Source of the DNA: DASVHS01 sp038244815
GTDB taxonomy: Bacteria; Acidobacteriota; Thermoanaerobaculia; Gp7-AA8
Assembly: GCA_038244815.1 (NCBI GenBank)
Contig: JBBRTB010000006.1
Location: 124,001 to 188,000, forward strand
Reading direction: 5' to 3'
DNA: 64,000 bases
Below the pieces are notes generated by a model. It made no database searches and was not told the origin of the DNA. It saw nothing but the letters and a program-made list of their open reading frames with translations. Position numbers and translations under genes: made by a program. Below are positions 15,864-24,346 of the stretch, one piece after another; within the stretch, counting starts at the first letter, position 1; the number at the start of each line of letters is the position of its first letter.

Positions 15864-16619
15864 GTGGTCATCGCCCTGACGCGCGCTCTCAGTCCGCGCA
15901 TCGTCGAATGCGAGCTCACGTACCTGGACAGAACGCCCATCGACTTTGCGCGCGCGGCAGAGCAACACGATGCATACGAGCGGCTGCTCGAGGCTCACGG
16001 CTGCATGATCCGGCGCGTGGATGACGCGGATGATTCTCCCGATGGCGTGTTCGTCGAGGATGCTGCGGTCGTCCTCGACGGGCTCGCGGTGATCACGCGG
16101 CCGGGCGCGACGTCGCGGCGCGGGGAGACGGAGAGCATGGCCCGCGCCCTTGCACCGCACCGCCCGCTCCAGCACATCGTCGCTCCGGCCACGCTCGATG
16201 GCGGCGACGTGCTCGTCGCAGGCGACACGCTGTTCGTGGGGCGTTCCAGGAGGACGAACGACGAAGGCATCGTGCAACTGCGCGACGCGGTCGCTGCGTA
16301 CGGCTACAAAGTCGTCGCAGTCGATTTCAGTGGCTGCCTGCATCTCAAGTCGGCGGTCACGCGGATTGGCGAGGGGATGCTGCTCTTCAACCCCGGGTAC
16401 GTGGAGCCGTTCGCGGGCTTCGAGATGGTGGCGGTCGACCCGGAGGAGCCCGACGCGGCAAACGCATTGCTCCTCGGCGGCGCGCTCATCTTCCCGGCGG
16501 AGCACCCACGCACGCGAGAGCTGCTGGCGCACCGCTTCACTGTCTCTGCGTCCGAGATGAGCGAGTTGCTGAAGGCCGAGGCGGGCGTGACGTGCTGCAG
16601 CGTGATCGTCGAAGTGTGA
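15864..16619 (+). CDS. Dimethylarginine dimethylaminohydrolase-like enzyme (amidinotransferase fold)
   Basis: The 251-residue protein shows the pentein fold of DDAH. Substrate-binding acidic residues are in GVFVEDAAVVL, the GG motif is in LDGGDVLVAG, the catalytic His lies in GCLHLKSA, and the nucleophilic Cys is in the C-terminal VTCCSVIVE. DDAH hydrolyses methylated arginines to citrulline and methylamines; related enzymes act on arginine, so the substrate is not certain. The GTG start has TAGCAT 6 nt upstream. Confidence 0.85.
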   Translation: MVIALTRALSPRIVECELTYLDRTPIDFARAAEQHDAYERLLEAHGCMIRRVDDADDSPDGVFVEDAAVVLDGLAVITRPGATSRRGETESMARALAPHRPLQHIVAPATLDGGDVLVAGDTLFVGRSRRTNDEGIVQLRDAVAAYGYKVVAVDFSGCLHLKSAVTRIGEGMLLFNPGYVEPFAGFEMVAVDPEEPDAANALLLGGALIFPAEHPRTRELLAHRFTVSASEMSELLKAEAGVTCCSVIVEV

Positions 16620-16646
16620 CTGGCGCGATTTCCGCTTCGGCGCCCC

Positions 16647-16674
16647 GCGACCTGCGACCTGCGACCCCCGACTC
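16647..16674. repeat. Heptamer tandem repeat (gcgacct)
   Basis: Four 7-bp units lie 27 bp after the DDAH stop and before the histidine kinase gene. Confidence 0.65.
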
Positions 16675-16704
16675 GCCGCAACATCGTAGGATGGGATAGT
16701 CAGG

Positions 16705-18543
16705 ATGAAACGGGCCCGCTTTCGCGTGATGTTGAGATGGGCCGTCGCCGGGCCGGTGACGCTGCTGGCGCTTCTGGCCCTGACGTTCCTGATTCTGATC
16801 CGCTGGCTCAACAGCCAGGTCGATCTGGTCGACCACACGGACCAGGTGATCTCGGCGGCGCAGGAAACACAGGCGCTGCTGATCGACATGGAGACGGGGG
16901 TTCGCGGGTATCTGCTGACGAACGATCCGGCATTCCTCGCTCCGTATCGCAAGGCCGCACCGGTCTTTCATCCGGCCCTGTCGGCGCTGCGTCATCTCGT
17001 CGCCGACAGCCCGTCGCAGACCGTGGCGGTGACGCGGATCGAAGGTGAGTACAACGACTGGCTGCAGCTGGCCGAGGAAATGCTGTCCGGGAGCGCGAAT
17101 GCGGATGCCCTCGACGAGGCCCAGATCGCCGAAAAAGGTCAGATGGATACGATCCGTCACCACTTCGCGACATTCGTCGGAGTCGAGGAGGGCGTGCGGG
17201 CGCAGCGAACGGCCGCCGTACGACGGAACACGCGAACCGTCGTGGCCACGAGCGCGCTGGCCACCTTCCTGTTCGGAATCATGGCGGCGTTTTTCAGCAG
17301 ACGTGCTCTGCAGACCGTGGCCAGCGACTACGAGATGACGCTCATCGAGTCGGAAGCGGCGCGCACGCGCGCGGAATCGCTGGCGCGGGAGAACGAACGG
17401 CTTTTCCTCGAGGCCCGGTCGGCCAGCCGGGCCAAGGACGAGTTCCTGGCCACGCTCTCCCACGAACTGCGCACGCCGCTCACCTCCATCCTGGGCTGGT
17501 CGCGCCTGCTGCAGTTGCAGGGGCCGGATCGCGACAACCTCGATGTGGCGCTGGAGGCAATCGAGCGCAGTGCCCGGTCGCAGGCCGCACTCATCGAGGA
17601 CATCCTCGACGTGTCGCGCATCATCACGGGGAAGATGAAGCTCGAGGTGAGCGATGGCGATGTCCGCGACGCGGTCCGTCACGCCGCCGAGTCGGTGCAG
17701 CCGGCGGCCAACGGCAAGCGCATCCGGATCGAGATCGATGCTCCTGAGGAGGTTCGTCTGTCCGCCGATCCGAACCGGCTCCAGCAGATCATCTGGAATC
17801 TCCTGGCGAATGCGGTGAAGTTCAGTCCCTCCGAAACGACCGTCCGCGTTTCGGCGCGGCGCAACGAAGAGAATGTCGTGATCACCGTCGCCGATCAGGG
17901 ACAGGGGATCGACGCCGGGTTCCTGCCATTCGTCTTCGACCGTTTCCGCCAGGCCGACAGTTCGTCGACCCGCGAGTACGGCGGCCTCGGCATCGGGCTG
18001 GCTGTGGTGAAGCTGCTCGTCGACCTCCATGGTGGAACGGTTCAGGTGGACAGCCCCGGGCTCGGACAGGGTGCGACGTTCACGGTGACGTTACCCGCCC
18101 GTCGGCCGCCGGTCTCCGCCGGCGCCTCGCCGGCTCGCACCGGCGGGCGCGATCTATTGGCGGAGATCGGCCAGCCACTCACCGGCCACGATCTGCTCAT
18201 CGTCGATGACGATGCCGACGCCAGGGCAGTGCTCACCGCGATTCTGGGCACGTTCGGCGGCCGGATCGAGTCGGCTTCCAGCGTTGCGGAGGCGATGCGG
18301 CTTCTGGGACGTCACAGATTCGCGGTGATCCTCACCGACATCGCCATGCCGCAAGCCGACGGCTTCAGCCTTCTGGAGCGCGTGCGCACCACGCCCGGGC
18401 CGAACATCGACACACCGGTCATCGCCATCACCGCGCTCGCGTCCGTAGCCAGCGGCAGCGGCGGCGTGGAGTTCGCGACGACGATCCGAAAGCCGGTCGA
18501 TCCCGCGGCACTCGTGTCAGCGGTCGCGTCGATCATTCGCTGA
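16705..18543 (+). CDS. Hybrid sensor histidine kinase: CHASE3, HisKA, HATPase, receiver
   Basis: The 612-residue protein has a first membrane helix at about 13-33, a CHASE3-type extracytoplasmic helical domain (34-170) and a second helix at about 178-197. A coiled coil leads to the HisKA domain with phospho-acceptor His253 in LSHELRTPLTS. The ATPase domain has the N box WNLLANAVKF and G boxes DQGQGID and GLGIGLAVVK. A C-terminal receiver has acidic DDD residues, phospho-acceptor Asp545 in LTDIAMPQADGF and the conserved Lys in RKPVDP. No separate response regulator gene is adjacent. The coiled coil shares a 37-bp near-identical stretch with the toxin remnant region at 15106. Confidence 0.9.
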   Translation: MKRARFRVMLRWAVAGPVTLLALLALTFLILIRWLNSQVDLVDHTDQVISAAQETQALLIDMETGVRGYLLTNDPAFLAPYRKAAPVFHPALSALRHLVADSPSQTVAVTRIEGEYNDWLQLAEEMLSGSANADALDEAQIAEKGQMDTIRHHFATFVGVEEGVRAQRTAAVRRNTRTVVATSALATFLFGIMAAFFSRRALQTVASDYEMTLIESEAARTRAESLARENERLFLEARSASRAKDEFLATLSHELRTPLTSILGWSRLLQLQGPDRDNLDVALEAIERSARSQAALIEDILDVSRIITGKMKLEVSDGDVRDAVRHAAESVQPAANGKRIRIEIDAPEEVRLSADPNRLQQIIWNLLANAVKFSPSETTVRVSARRNEENVVITVADQGQGIDAGFLPFVFDRFRQADSSSTREYGGLGIGLAVVKLLVDLHGGTVQVDSPGLGQGATFTVTLPARRPPVSAGASPARTGGRDLLAEIGQPLTGHDLLIVDDDADARAVLTAILGTFGGRIESASSVAEAMRLLGRHRFAVILTDIAMPQADGFSLLERVRTTPGPNIDTPVIAITALASVASGSGGVEFATTIRKPVDPAALVSAVASIIR

Positions 18544-18560
18544 GGCCCGAGGCCTCCGCC

Positions 18561-20279
18561 TCACCGTCCCACGGCGCGTCGCTTCGCACTGGCGCTGATC
18601 ACGAAGAGGTCGCCGTCGTTCTGGGTGTAGATGCGGCCGTCGGGGCCGATCGAGGTGGGCGTGTAAGCGGCGCCGAGGGCCAGGCGCAGGAAGATGCTCG
18701 ACTGCAGGATTCCGCCTTGCGCGATGGCGTAGAGATTTCCGTCCTCGCTGTTCGCGTAGACGACGCCGCGTCCGTCCACGGCCACGGCGTTGACGCACCA
18801 CTCGAATCCCCACGGGTGATCGTCGACGCACCGGGTCGAGCCGCCGGACTGTCGCTGGCAACTGAGCGTGTTGGTGCTCTTGAAGCTCCACTCCCGATGC
18901 AGCGAGGCATCGAGCTGCGTGATGTTGTACGTCTCCGGATCCGAGGCGTTGTACAGATTGCGGTTGGTGGGGCAGACGTCGCTGTCGTTGCAGTAGGAGC
19001 CGAGGGCGTAGTGATTCTCCTTGAGGATGATCGAGTACGTACCGTCATGGCGATAGATCGCCGGTGTGAGGTCCCATCCCCACGGGTACGCGGATAGGAA
19101 CTTGCCGCTGGAACTGAACATCATGAGATGCCCCTGTGCGTAGTTGTAGCGCGTGTACGCACCATAGAGGATGTTGCCGTCGGGGGTGACCACCGGCGAG
19201 GAAGTGGAGTCGTCGCTCACGGAGCCTGAGCCGGCCTGATTGTCGGCGGGATCGACTCCGGTCACCGATCCGGCCCGGCAGCCGCCCGTCGATCCGCTGG
19301 GCGGAAGCAGGACGTCGCATCCGTCGTGAAAGAGGTTGCGCAGCGACGCCGTCCATTTCGGCGTCAGGTCGGGGTTGACCGCGACCAGAAACGCCCAGCG
19401 GCTGTTCATGTGCGCGCGGCTCACCGTGTAGATGGTTCCGTCGGGAGCGACGGCGGGGGCGATGTTCATTCCCGGACGTTGCGCACCGCAGGGCACGGTG
19501 GGTGCGGGGGCGTCGCGGCTCGGCGGCCAGGGGAGTTGCCCACTGTCGAACAACGAGGTGCATCCGTCGGTTGCCTTCGGCGCATCCGGAGTCAATGACG
19601 CGAACGTGGCCTTGGCCATCGTGCCGCTCGCGTCGATGCGAACGAGCCAGGAGCCCAGCGGATCCATGGTGAACGGCATTGCCGAGGGCTGAATGGCGTT
19701 GTAGTAGAGGTTGCCGCCTTCGTCGATGGTCAGCGGGCCGCAGACGAAAATCGATGGATCCGTCGAGGTCCCGAACGGATTGAAGCGCTGGATGAGCAGG
19801 CCGCTGTCGCGATCGATCTCGTCGATCGTGCCGCCGGCGCCCGGCACCCAGACCGCGCCGGCGCTCATGGCCGGGTGAAACACCGGCTCCCAGGCCCCGA
19901 ACGGCACGGGCTTCCAGTCGCTCGCCCAGGTCCATCGCTCCACGAGCTGACCGTCGACACGGCGCATGTCGACGACGCTCCACGTCTGCGTTTCGCGCGA
20001 GAACTGGTTGTAGACGCCCCCTTTGCGCAGCAGCACCACTTCGTCGCCGTCGACCAGCGGCACCGGGTAGTGCGCCAGCAGATCGCCGCCGGCGGATTGC
20101 TCCATGACCGGCGCGTTCGGATCGATCGCGATCTCCTGTTCGATGTGGCCTAGCGGAAGCCCGGACACGGAGGTGGCGCTGTCGTGCCGCCCGTTGGCGC
20201 CCCACTGCAGCCAGCTCTGCGCGCGCGCCGACGTTGATAAAGCAGCGATCAGCAGCGCGGCACCGAGGCGGGAAGGCAT
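18561..20279 (-). CDS. Exported PQQ-like beta-propeller protein
   Basis: The 572-residue protein has a signal peptide ending near ARAQS. The mature chain begins WLQWGANGRHDSATS, the WxxxGxD/H start typical of BamB-like and quinoprotein propellers. Repeats such as GTIDEIDRDSGLLIQRF, GNLYYNAI, GTIYTVSRAH, GNILYGAYT, GVVYANSEDGNLYAIA and GRIYTQNDGDLFVI recur as blade strands. Several Cys pairs suggest disulfides outside the cytoplasm. A dehydrogenase active site is not evident, so a binding or structural role is as likely as an enzyme. TAGAAT ends 6 nt before the ATG. Confidence 0.75.
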   Translation of the reverse strand: MPSRLGAALLIAALSTSARAQSWLQWGANGRHDSATSVSGLPLGHIEQEIAIDPNAPVMEQSAGGDLLAHYPVPLVDGDEVVLLRKGGVYNQFSRETQTWSVVDMRRVDGQLVERWTWASDWKPVPFGAWEPVFHPAMSAGAVWVPGAGGTIDEIDRDSGLLIQRFNPFGTSTDPSIFVCGPLTIDEGGNLYYNAIQPSAMPFTMDPLGSWLVRIDASGTMAKATFASLTPDAPKATDGCTSLFDSGQLPWPPSRDAPAPTVPCGAQRPGMNIAPAVAPDGTIYTVSRAHMNSRWAFLVAVNPDLTPKWTASLRNLFHDGCDVLLPPSGSTGGCRAGSVTGVDPADNQAGSGSVSDDSTSSPVVTPDGNILYGAYTRYNYAQGHLMMFSSSGKFLSAYPWGWDLTPAIYRHDGTYSIILKENHYALGSYCNDSDVCPTNRNLYNASDPETYNITQLDASLHREWSFKSTNTLSCQRQSGGSTRCVDDHPWGFEWCVNAVAVDGRGVVYANSEDGNLYAIAQGGILQSSIFLRLALGAAYTPTSIGPDGRIYTQNDGDLFVISASAKRRAVGR

Positions 20280-20285
20280 CGTCCG

Positions 20286-20291
20286 ATTCTA
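20286..20291 (-). promoter_or_regulatory. -10-like hexamer TAGAAT before the beta-propeller gene
   Basis: On the minus strand TAGAAT is followed by 6 nt and the ATG at 20279. Its TAG is also the stop codon of the FabH-like gene. Confidence 0.4.
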
Positions 20292-21359
20292 ATGGGCGAC
20301 GCGATAGACGGCCGCGTTGATGTGCATGCCCGCGCCGACACTGGCGAAAACGATGTTGTCGCCGGGATGCAACTCGTGCTCTTTCATCTCGCCCTTGACG
20401 ACGAGATCGAGCAGCGTCGGAATCGTCGCCACCGAGCTGTTGCCGAGCCACGAGATGGACATGGGCATGACCCCGGAGGGCGGCTCTCCGGCGTCGTACA
20501 GCTTGTACAGCGCGCCCAGGATGGCCTCGTCCATCTTGCCGTTGGCCTGATGGATGAACACCTTGCTCACTTTGCACAGCGGCACACCGGCGCGCTCGAG
20601 CGCTTCCTTGACCGTGACGGCCACCGTGTTCAGCGCGTACTTGTAGAGCTTGCGCCCCTCCATCTTCAGGAACAGCGCCTCGAGGAAGGCCTCGCGATCG
20701 TACGACTGCCCCATGAAGAGCATCCTGGAGTGCTCGATGGTGTCGGAGCGGACGGCGTGCGACAGGATGCCCGCGTCGGTCTCCTGACCTTCGAGGATCA
20801 CCGCGCCCGCCCCGTCGGCGTAGATGAGGCTGTCGCGGTCGTGCGGGTCGGAGATGCGCGACAGCGTGTCCGCACCGATGATCATGGCCCGCTTCACATC
20901 GCCGCTGCGGATCATGTAATCGGCCTGAATCACGCCCTGCAGCCAGCCCGGACAGCCGAACACCAGGTCATAGGCGACCGTGCGCGGGTTCTGGATCTTC
21001 AGCTTTGCCTTCACGCGCGCGGCCAGCGCCGGAACGAGGTCGACGTTCGTCGTGCCGGCGCGCACATCCCCGAAGTTGTGCCCGACGATGATGTAGTCGA
21101 GGGTCTCGCCGTCGATGCCCGAAGACTCCAGCGCTTTGCGGGCCGCGTCGCAGGCGATGTCGGAGGTCACCAGGTCGTCCGGCACGTAGCGGCGCTCGCG
21201 AATGCCGGTGATGGCCTCGAACTGTTTCAGAATCTCGGCGTTCGACTTCGGGATCTTGTTCTCGTCAGCATCGCGGAACTCGTGATCGAGAAATGCGTCG
21301 TTCGGCACGACGACCGACGGGATGTGGCTCCCGGTTCCGACGATGACGGAGCGGATCAT
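20289..21359 (-). CDS. 3-oxoacyl-ACP synthase III (FabH)-like thiolase-fold enzyme
   Basis: The 356-residue protein has the FabH catalytic triad: Cys in LVFGCPGWLQG, His in FIHQANGKMDEA and Asn in WLGNSSVATIPTLLD. It should catalyse condensation of an acyl-CoA with malonyl-ACP or a related Claisen reaction. It is longer than E. coli FabH (317) and has an insertion around SYDREAFLEALFLKMEGRK. No other fatty acid genes are adjacent, so it may serve a special lipid or ketone pathway. TATGCT ends 6 nt before the ATG. Confidence 0.85.
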   Translation of the reverse strand: MIRSVIVGTGSHIPSVVVPNDAFLDHEFRDADENKIPKSNAEILKQFEAITGIRERRYVPDDLVTSDIACDAARKALESSGIDGETLDYIIVGHNFGDVRAGTTNVDLVPALAARVKAKLKIQNPRTVAYDLVFGCPGWLQGVIQADYMIRSGDVKRAMIIGADTLSRISDPHDRDSLIYADGAGAVILEGQETDAGILSHAVRSDTIEHSRMLFMGQSYDREAFLEALFLKMEGRKLYKYALNTVAVTVKEALERAGVPLCKVSKVFIHQANGKMDEAILGALYKLYDAGEPPSGVMPMSISWLGNSSVATIPTLLDLVVKGEMKEHELHPGDNIVFASVGAGMHINAAVYRVAH

Positions 21360-21365
21360 CCTTTA

Positions 21366-21371
21366 AGCATA
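21366..21371 (-). promoter_or_regulatory. -10-like hexamer TATGCT before the FabH-like gene
   Basis: On the minus strand TATGCT is followed by 6 nt and the ATG at 21359. On the opposite strand a TAGAAT at 21390-21395 precedes addB by 11 nt, so this short gap probably holds two divergent promoters. Confidence 0.4.
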
Positions 21372-21406
21372 ATGCGAGAGCCCGGCCGATAGAATAGGCA
21401 ACCTCG

Positions 21407-24346
21407 ATGATCGCCGACCGCCTCGCTGCCGCGTGCCGTGAGCACCCCCTCCGCGAAAAGATCCTCGTCGTCCCCTCGCTGGCCATCGGCCACCAGATCG
21501 CCGACGCCGTCGCCTTTGGCGGCACGCCCTGGGTCAATCTGCGCATGGAAACGGTCCGTACGATCTCCGATGCCGTGGCCGGTTTCGATCTGGCCGGCCG
21601 CGGCTTCACCGTTCTCTCACGCGCCCAGGCCTTGGCGGTCATCGAGCGCGCCTGCGATCGGGTCCTCGACGAATCCTCCTATTTTGCCGCGCTCCTGGGC
21701 CGTCCCGGCCTCTATCGCGCCATCCAGCGGTCGGTGGATGACCTGCGTCATGCCGGGGTGAACCCGGAGGCCATTCCGAAGGGCGCGTTCGAGGACGAGC
21801 GCAAGGCGCGCGATCTCGGCCTGATCATCGGCGCCTACGAGCGCGAACTGCGCGATCGGAAATTCGTCGATCGGTGCGGCGTCATCTCCCGGGCCATCGA
21901 GCTGGCCGGGCAGGGGACGTGGTCGCGTGACGCGCTCTGGTTCGTGCTCGATGAGATCGAGCTGACGAATCTCGAGAAGCGACTCCTCGATGCCATCGGG
22001 GCCGGGACCATCCTGTCCATTTCCGCCGGGAACCACGACGCTGCCCGCCCTCCGCTCGAGGTCGAGTTCGCGCGTGCCGTCGGCGAGGAGAACGAGTTGC
22101 GAGGCGCGTTGCGCGCGGCGGTCACGCTCGACGAGGCCGAGGTGGTGTACACGTCGCGCGATCCCTATCTGTCGCTGGCGTACGAGCTGACGTCGGAGTA
22201 TGCGATTCCGGCGACGTTCGCGGAGGGCATCGCCGCGCCGTTCACGCGCCCCGGCCAGGCGGCGATCGGCTTCCTCGACTGGCTCGGCGACGACTACAAC
22301 ACCACGCACCTGCAGCGCATCGCGCGCTCGGGCGCGCTGAGGACGCCCGAGGCTGTGCCACCGGCCGTGTTCGCGCGGTTGCTGCGCGCTTCGATGATCG
22401 GATGGGGCCGCGATCGCTACGTGCCGCGCCTGGAGGCGTCCATCACCGAGGTTGAGCGCGCACTCGAGGAGTCGGAGTCCGAGAGCCGGAGCGAATGGCT
22501 GACGAAGGAGATCGAGCGCAGACGCGAAGCGCTGAACGTCGCGCAATCGCTGCTCGAGATCGGCGCGATCGAGTCGCTGCCCGGGGCGGCGCTGGCATTC
22601 GTCGACCGATTCGCGGCCACGAGAAACGAGATCGACGGCATGGCCCTGGCCGCGCTGCGCCGGCTGCTGCAGGAGCTGGCCGCGCTCGAAGAACCTGCCG
22701 CGCACGGTGAGCGCGCTCGCGATCCGAAGGACATCGACCGTCTCATCGAAGCGATCGCGGCGACGCACGTCGCGGCCAGCAATCCCCGTCCCGGGCATCT
22801 GCACGTCACGTCCATGCGCGCCGGCGGATGGAGCGGACGCAAACGGATGTTTCTCGTCGGTCTCGACGACACCAGGCATCCCGGTGCCGGCCTGCAGGAT
22901 CCGGTCGTCCTCGACGAGGAGCGCAGGAACATCAACTCCTCCATCGGCCCGGGGCAGCTCGATCTCCTCGGCGATCAGCCGGCGCGCAATGCGGCGCGGC
23001 TGGCGCGGCTGATCGAACGGGCCGGTGCCGCGCGATGGACCGTGAGCTACGCCGACGTCGACCTGCGCGACCGCCGCGCGCGCTTTCCGTCGAAAGACCT
23101 GCTGGAGCTGTTCCGCGCCGCACGCCACGAAAGCGACGCGCGCTACGACGCGCTTGTGGCCGGATCGACGGTGGAAGGATTTCTCGAGGACCGCGCGCCA
23201 CTGTCGGAGTCGGAGTGGTGGCTCGGCCAGCGCTTCGTGCGCGGGCGGCAGGACCTCCGCCCGGAGCTATGGAGCGCCTATCCGTGGCTCGCGCAAGGCG
23301 AGCGGGCGCGCCAAGCGCGGGCCACGGATGAGATCACGGCATGGGACGGCAGGATCGACGTTTCGCCTGTGGACATCGATCCGCGCTGCACCGGCCGTGT
23401 CTACTCCGCATCGCAGATGGAGCGCATGGCCCGCTGTCCGTTCGGATGGTTCGTGGAGCGCGTGCTGCACATCCAGCCCGTCGAGGAGCTCCTGCGCGTC
23501 GACGACCGGTGGCTCGACAACCGGCAATTCGGCGTGCTCGTCCACGAAGTCCTGCAGGAGACGATGGAGGAGATCTGCGCGAACGGCGAGACTCCGTCGC
23601 ACGCGGCGCATGTCGGTCGCATGCGCGCGATCGGGGAGACGGCGCTCCTGCAGTGGCGCTCCGAAGTTCCGCCCGCGACCGAGAGCGCGTTCGCCCGGCA
23701 GCGCGATGAGCTGTTCGCAGCGTCCGATGTCTTCCTGCGCACCGAGGAGCAGCGCTGCGCGGAGGTGGAACCGAAGTTCTTCGAGGCGCCGTTCGGGATG
23801 CCCAAAGCGCAAGCCTCGTCCATCGGCATGATCGAGCCGCTCGTGATTCCGCTCGGAGCCGGTACCTCCGTGAAACTGCGCGGACAGATCGATCGCGTCG
23901 ACCGGGACCGGCACACCGGCAACTGGCAGGTGTGGGACTACAAGACCGGCAGTCTCTACGAGTACCGGGAAGAGTGGCGCCTGCGCAGAGGGACGAAGCT
24001 GCAGCATGTCATCTACACGCGTGCGCTCACCGAGATGCTGCGCGGGCGCGGCCTCCCCGGAAGCGTGGACTGTGCGGGCTACTACTTCCCGACGTCGAAG
24101 GGCGACGGCGCGCGCATCGCCCGTGAGTGCGCGCCGGGCGAGCTCGAGCACGCCCTGAATCTGCTGTTCGATGTCATCGGCAGCGGATGGTTTCCCCTTC
24201 CCGACGACGGCAAGTGCGACTTCTGCGATTTCCGCGGCCTGTGCGGCAATCCGGAGGAAGCGAAGGAGGGGATGGCGCGCAAGCAGACGGCGAACGCGAA
24301 CGATCCGGCGGTGATGGCGTGGCGCCGATTGCAGGAGGTCGGATGA
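21407..24346 (+). CDS. addB: AddB-like subunit of an AddAB helicase-nuclease
   Basis: The 979-residue protein lacks an N-terminal Walker A motif. It ends in a PD-(D/E)XK nuclease domain: RGQIDRVDR and then WDYKTGSLYEY. An Fe-S cluster is indicated by a Cys in ERMARCPFGWFVER upstream of the nuclease and the C-terminal group CDFCDFRGLCG. These are features of AddB, the second nuclease subunit that processes double-strand breaks for RecA. The stop overlaps the start of addA as ATGA. The middle of the protein (about 40-600) is weakly conserved inactive-helicase sequence. Confidence 0.85.
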   Translation: MIADRLAAACREHPLREKILVVPSLAIGHQIADAVAFGGTPWVNLRMETVRTISDAVAGFDLAGRGFTVLSRAQALAVIERACDRVLDESSYFAALLGRPGLYRAIQRSVDDLRHAGVNPEAIPKGAFEDERKARDLGLIIGAYERELRDRKFVDRCGVISRAIELAGQGTWSRDALWFVLDEIELTNLEKRLLDAIGAGTILSISAGNHDAARPPLEVEFARAVGEENELRGALRAAVTLDEAEVVYTSRDPYLSLAYELTSEYAIPATFAEGIAAPFTRPGQAAIGFLDWLGDDYNTTHLQRIARSGALRTPEAVPPAVFARLLRASMIGWGRDRYVPRLEASITEVERALEESESESRSEWLTKEIERRREALNVAQSLLEIGAIESLPGAALAFVDRFAATRNEIDGMALAALRRLLQELAALEEPAAHGERARDPKDIDRLIEAIAATHVAASNPRPGHLHVTSMRAGGWSGRKRMFLVGLDDTRHPGAGLQDPVVLDEERRNINSSIGPGQLDLLGDQPARNAARLARLIERAGAARWTVSYADVDLRDRRARFPSKDLLELFRAARHESDARYDALVAGSTVEGFLEDRAPLSESEWWLGQRFVRGRQDLRPELWSAYPWLAQGERARQARATDEITAWDGRIDVSPVDIDPRCTGRVYSASQMERMARCPFGWFVERVLHIQPVEELLRVDDRWLDNRQFGVLVHEVLQETMEEICANGETPSHAAHVGRMRAIGETALLQWRSEVPPATESAFARQRDELFAASDVFLRTEEQRCAEVEPKFFEAPFGMPKAQASSIGMIEPLVIPLGAGTSVKLRGQIDRVDRDRHTGNWQVWDYKTGSLYEYREEWRLRRGTKLQHVIYTRALTEMLRGRGLPGSVDCAGYYFPTSKGDGARIARECAPGELEHALNLLFDVIGSGWFPLPDDGKCDFCDFRGLCGNPEEAKEGMARKQTANANDPAVMAWRRLQEVG

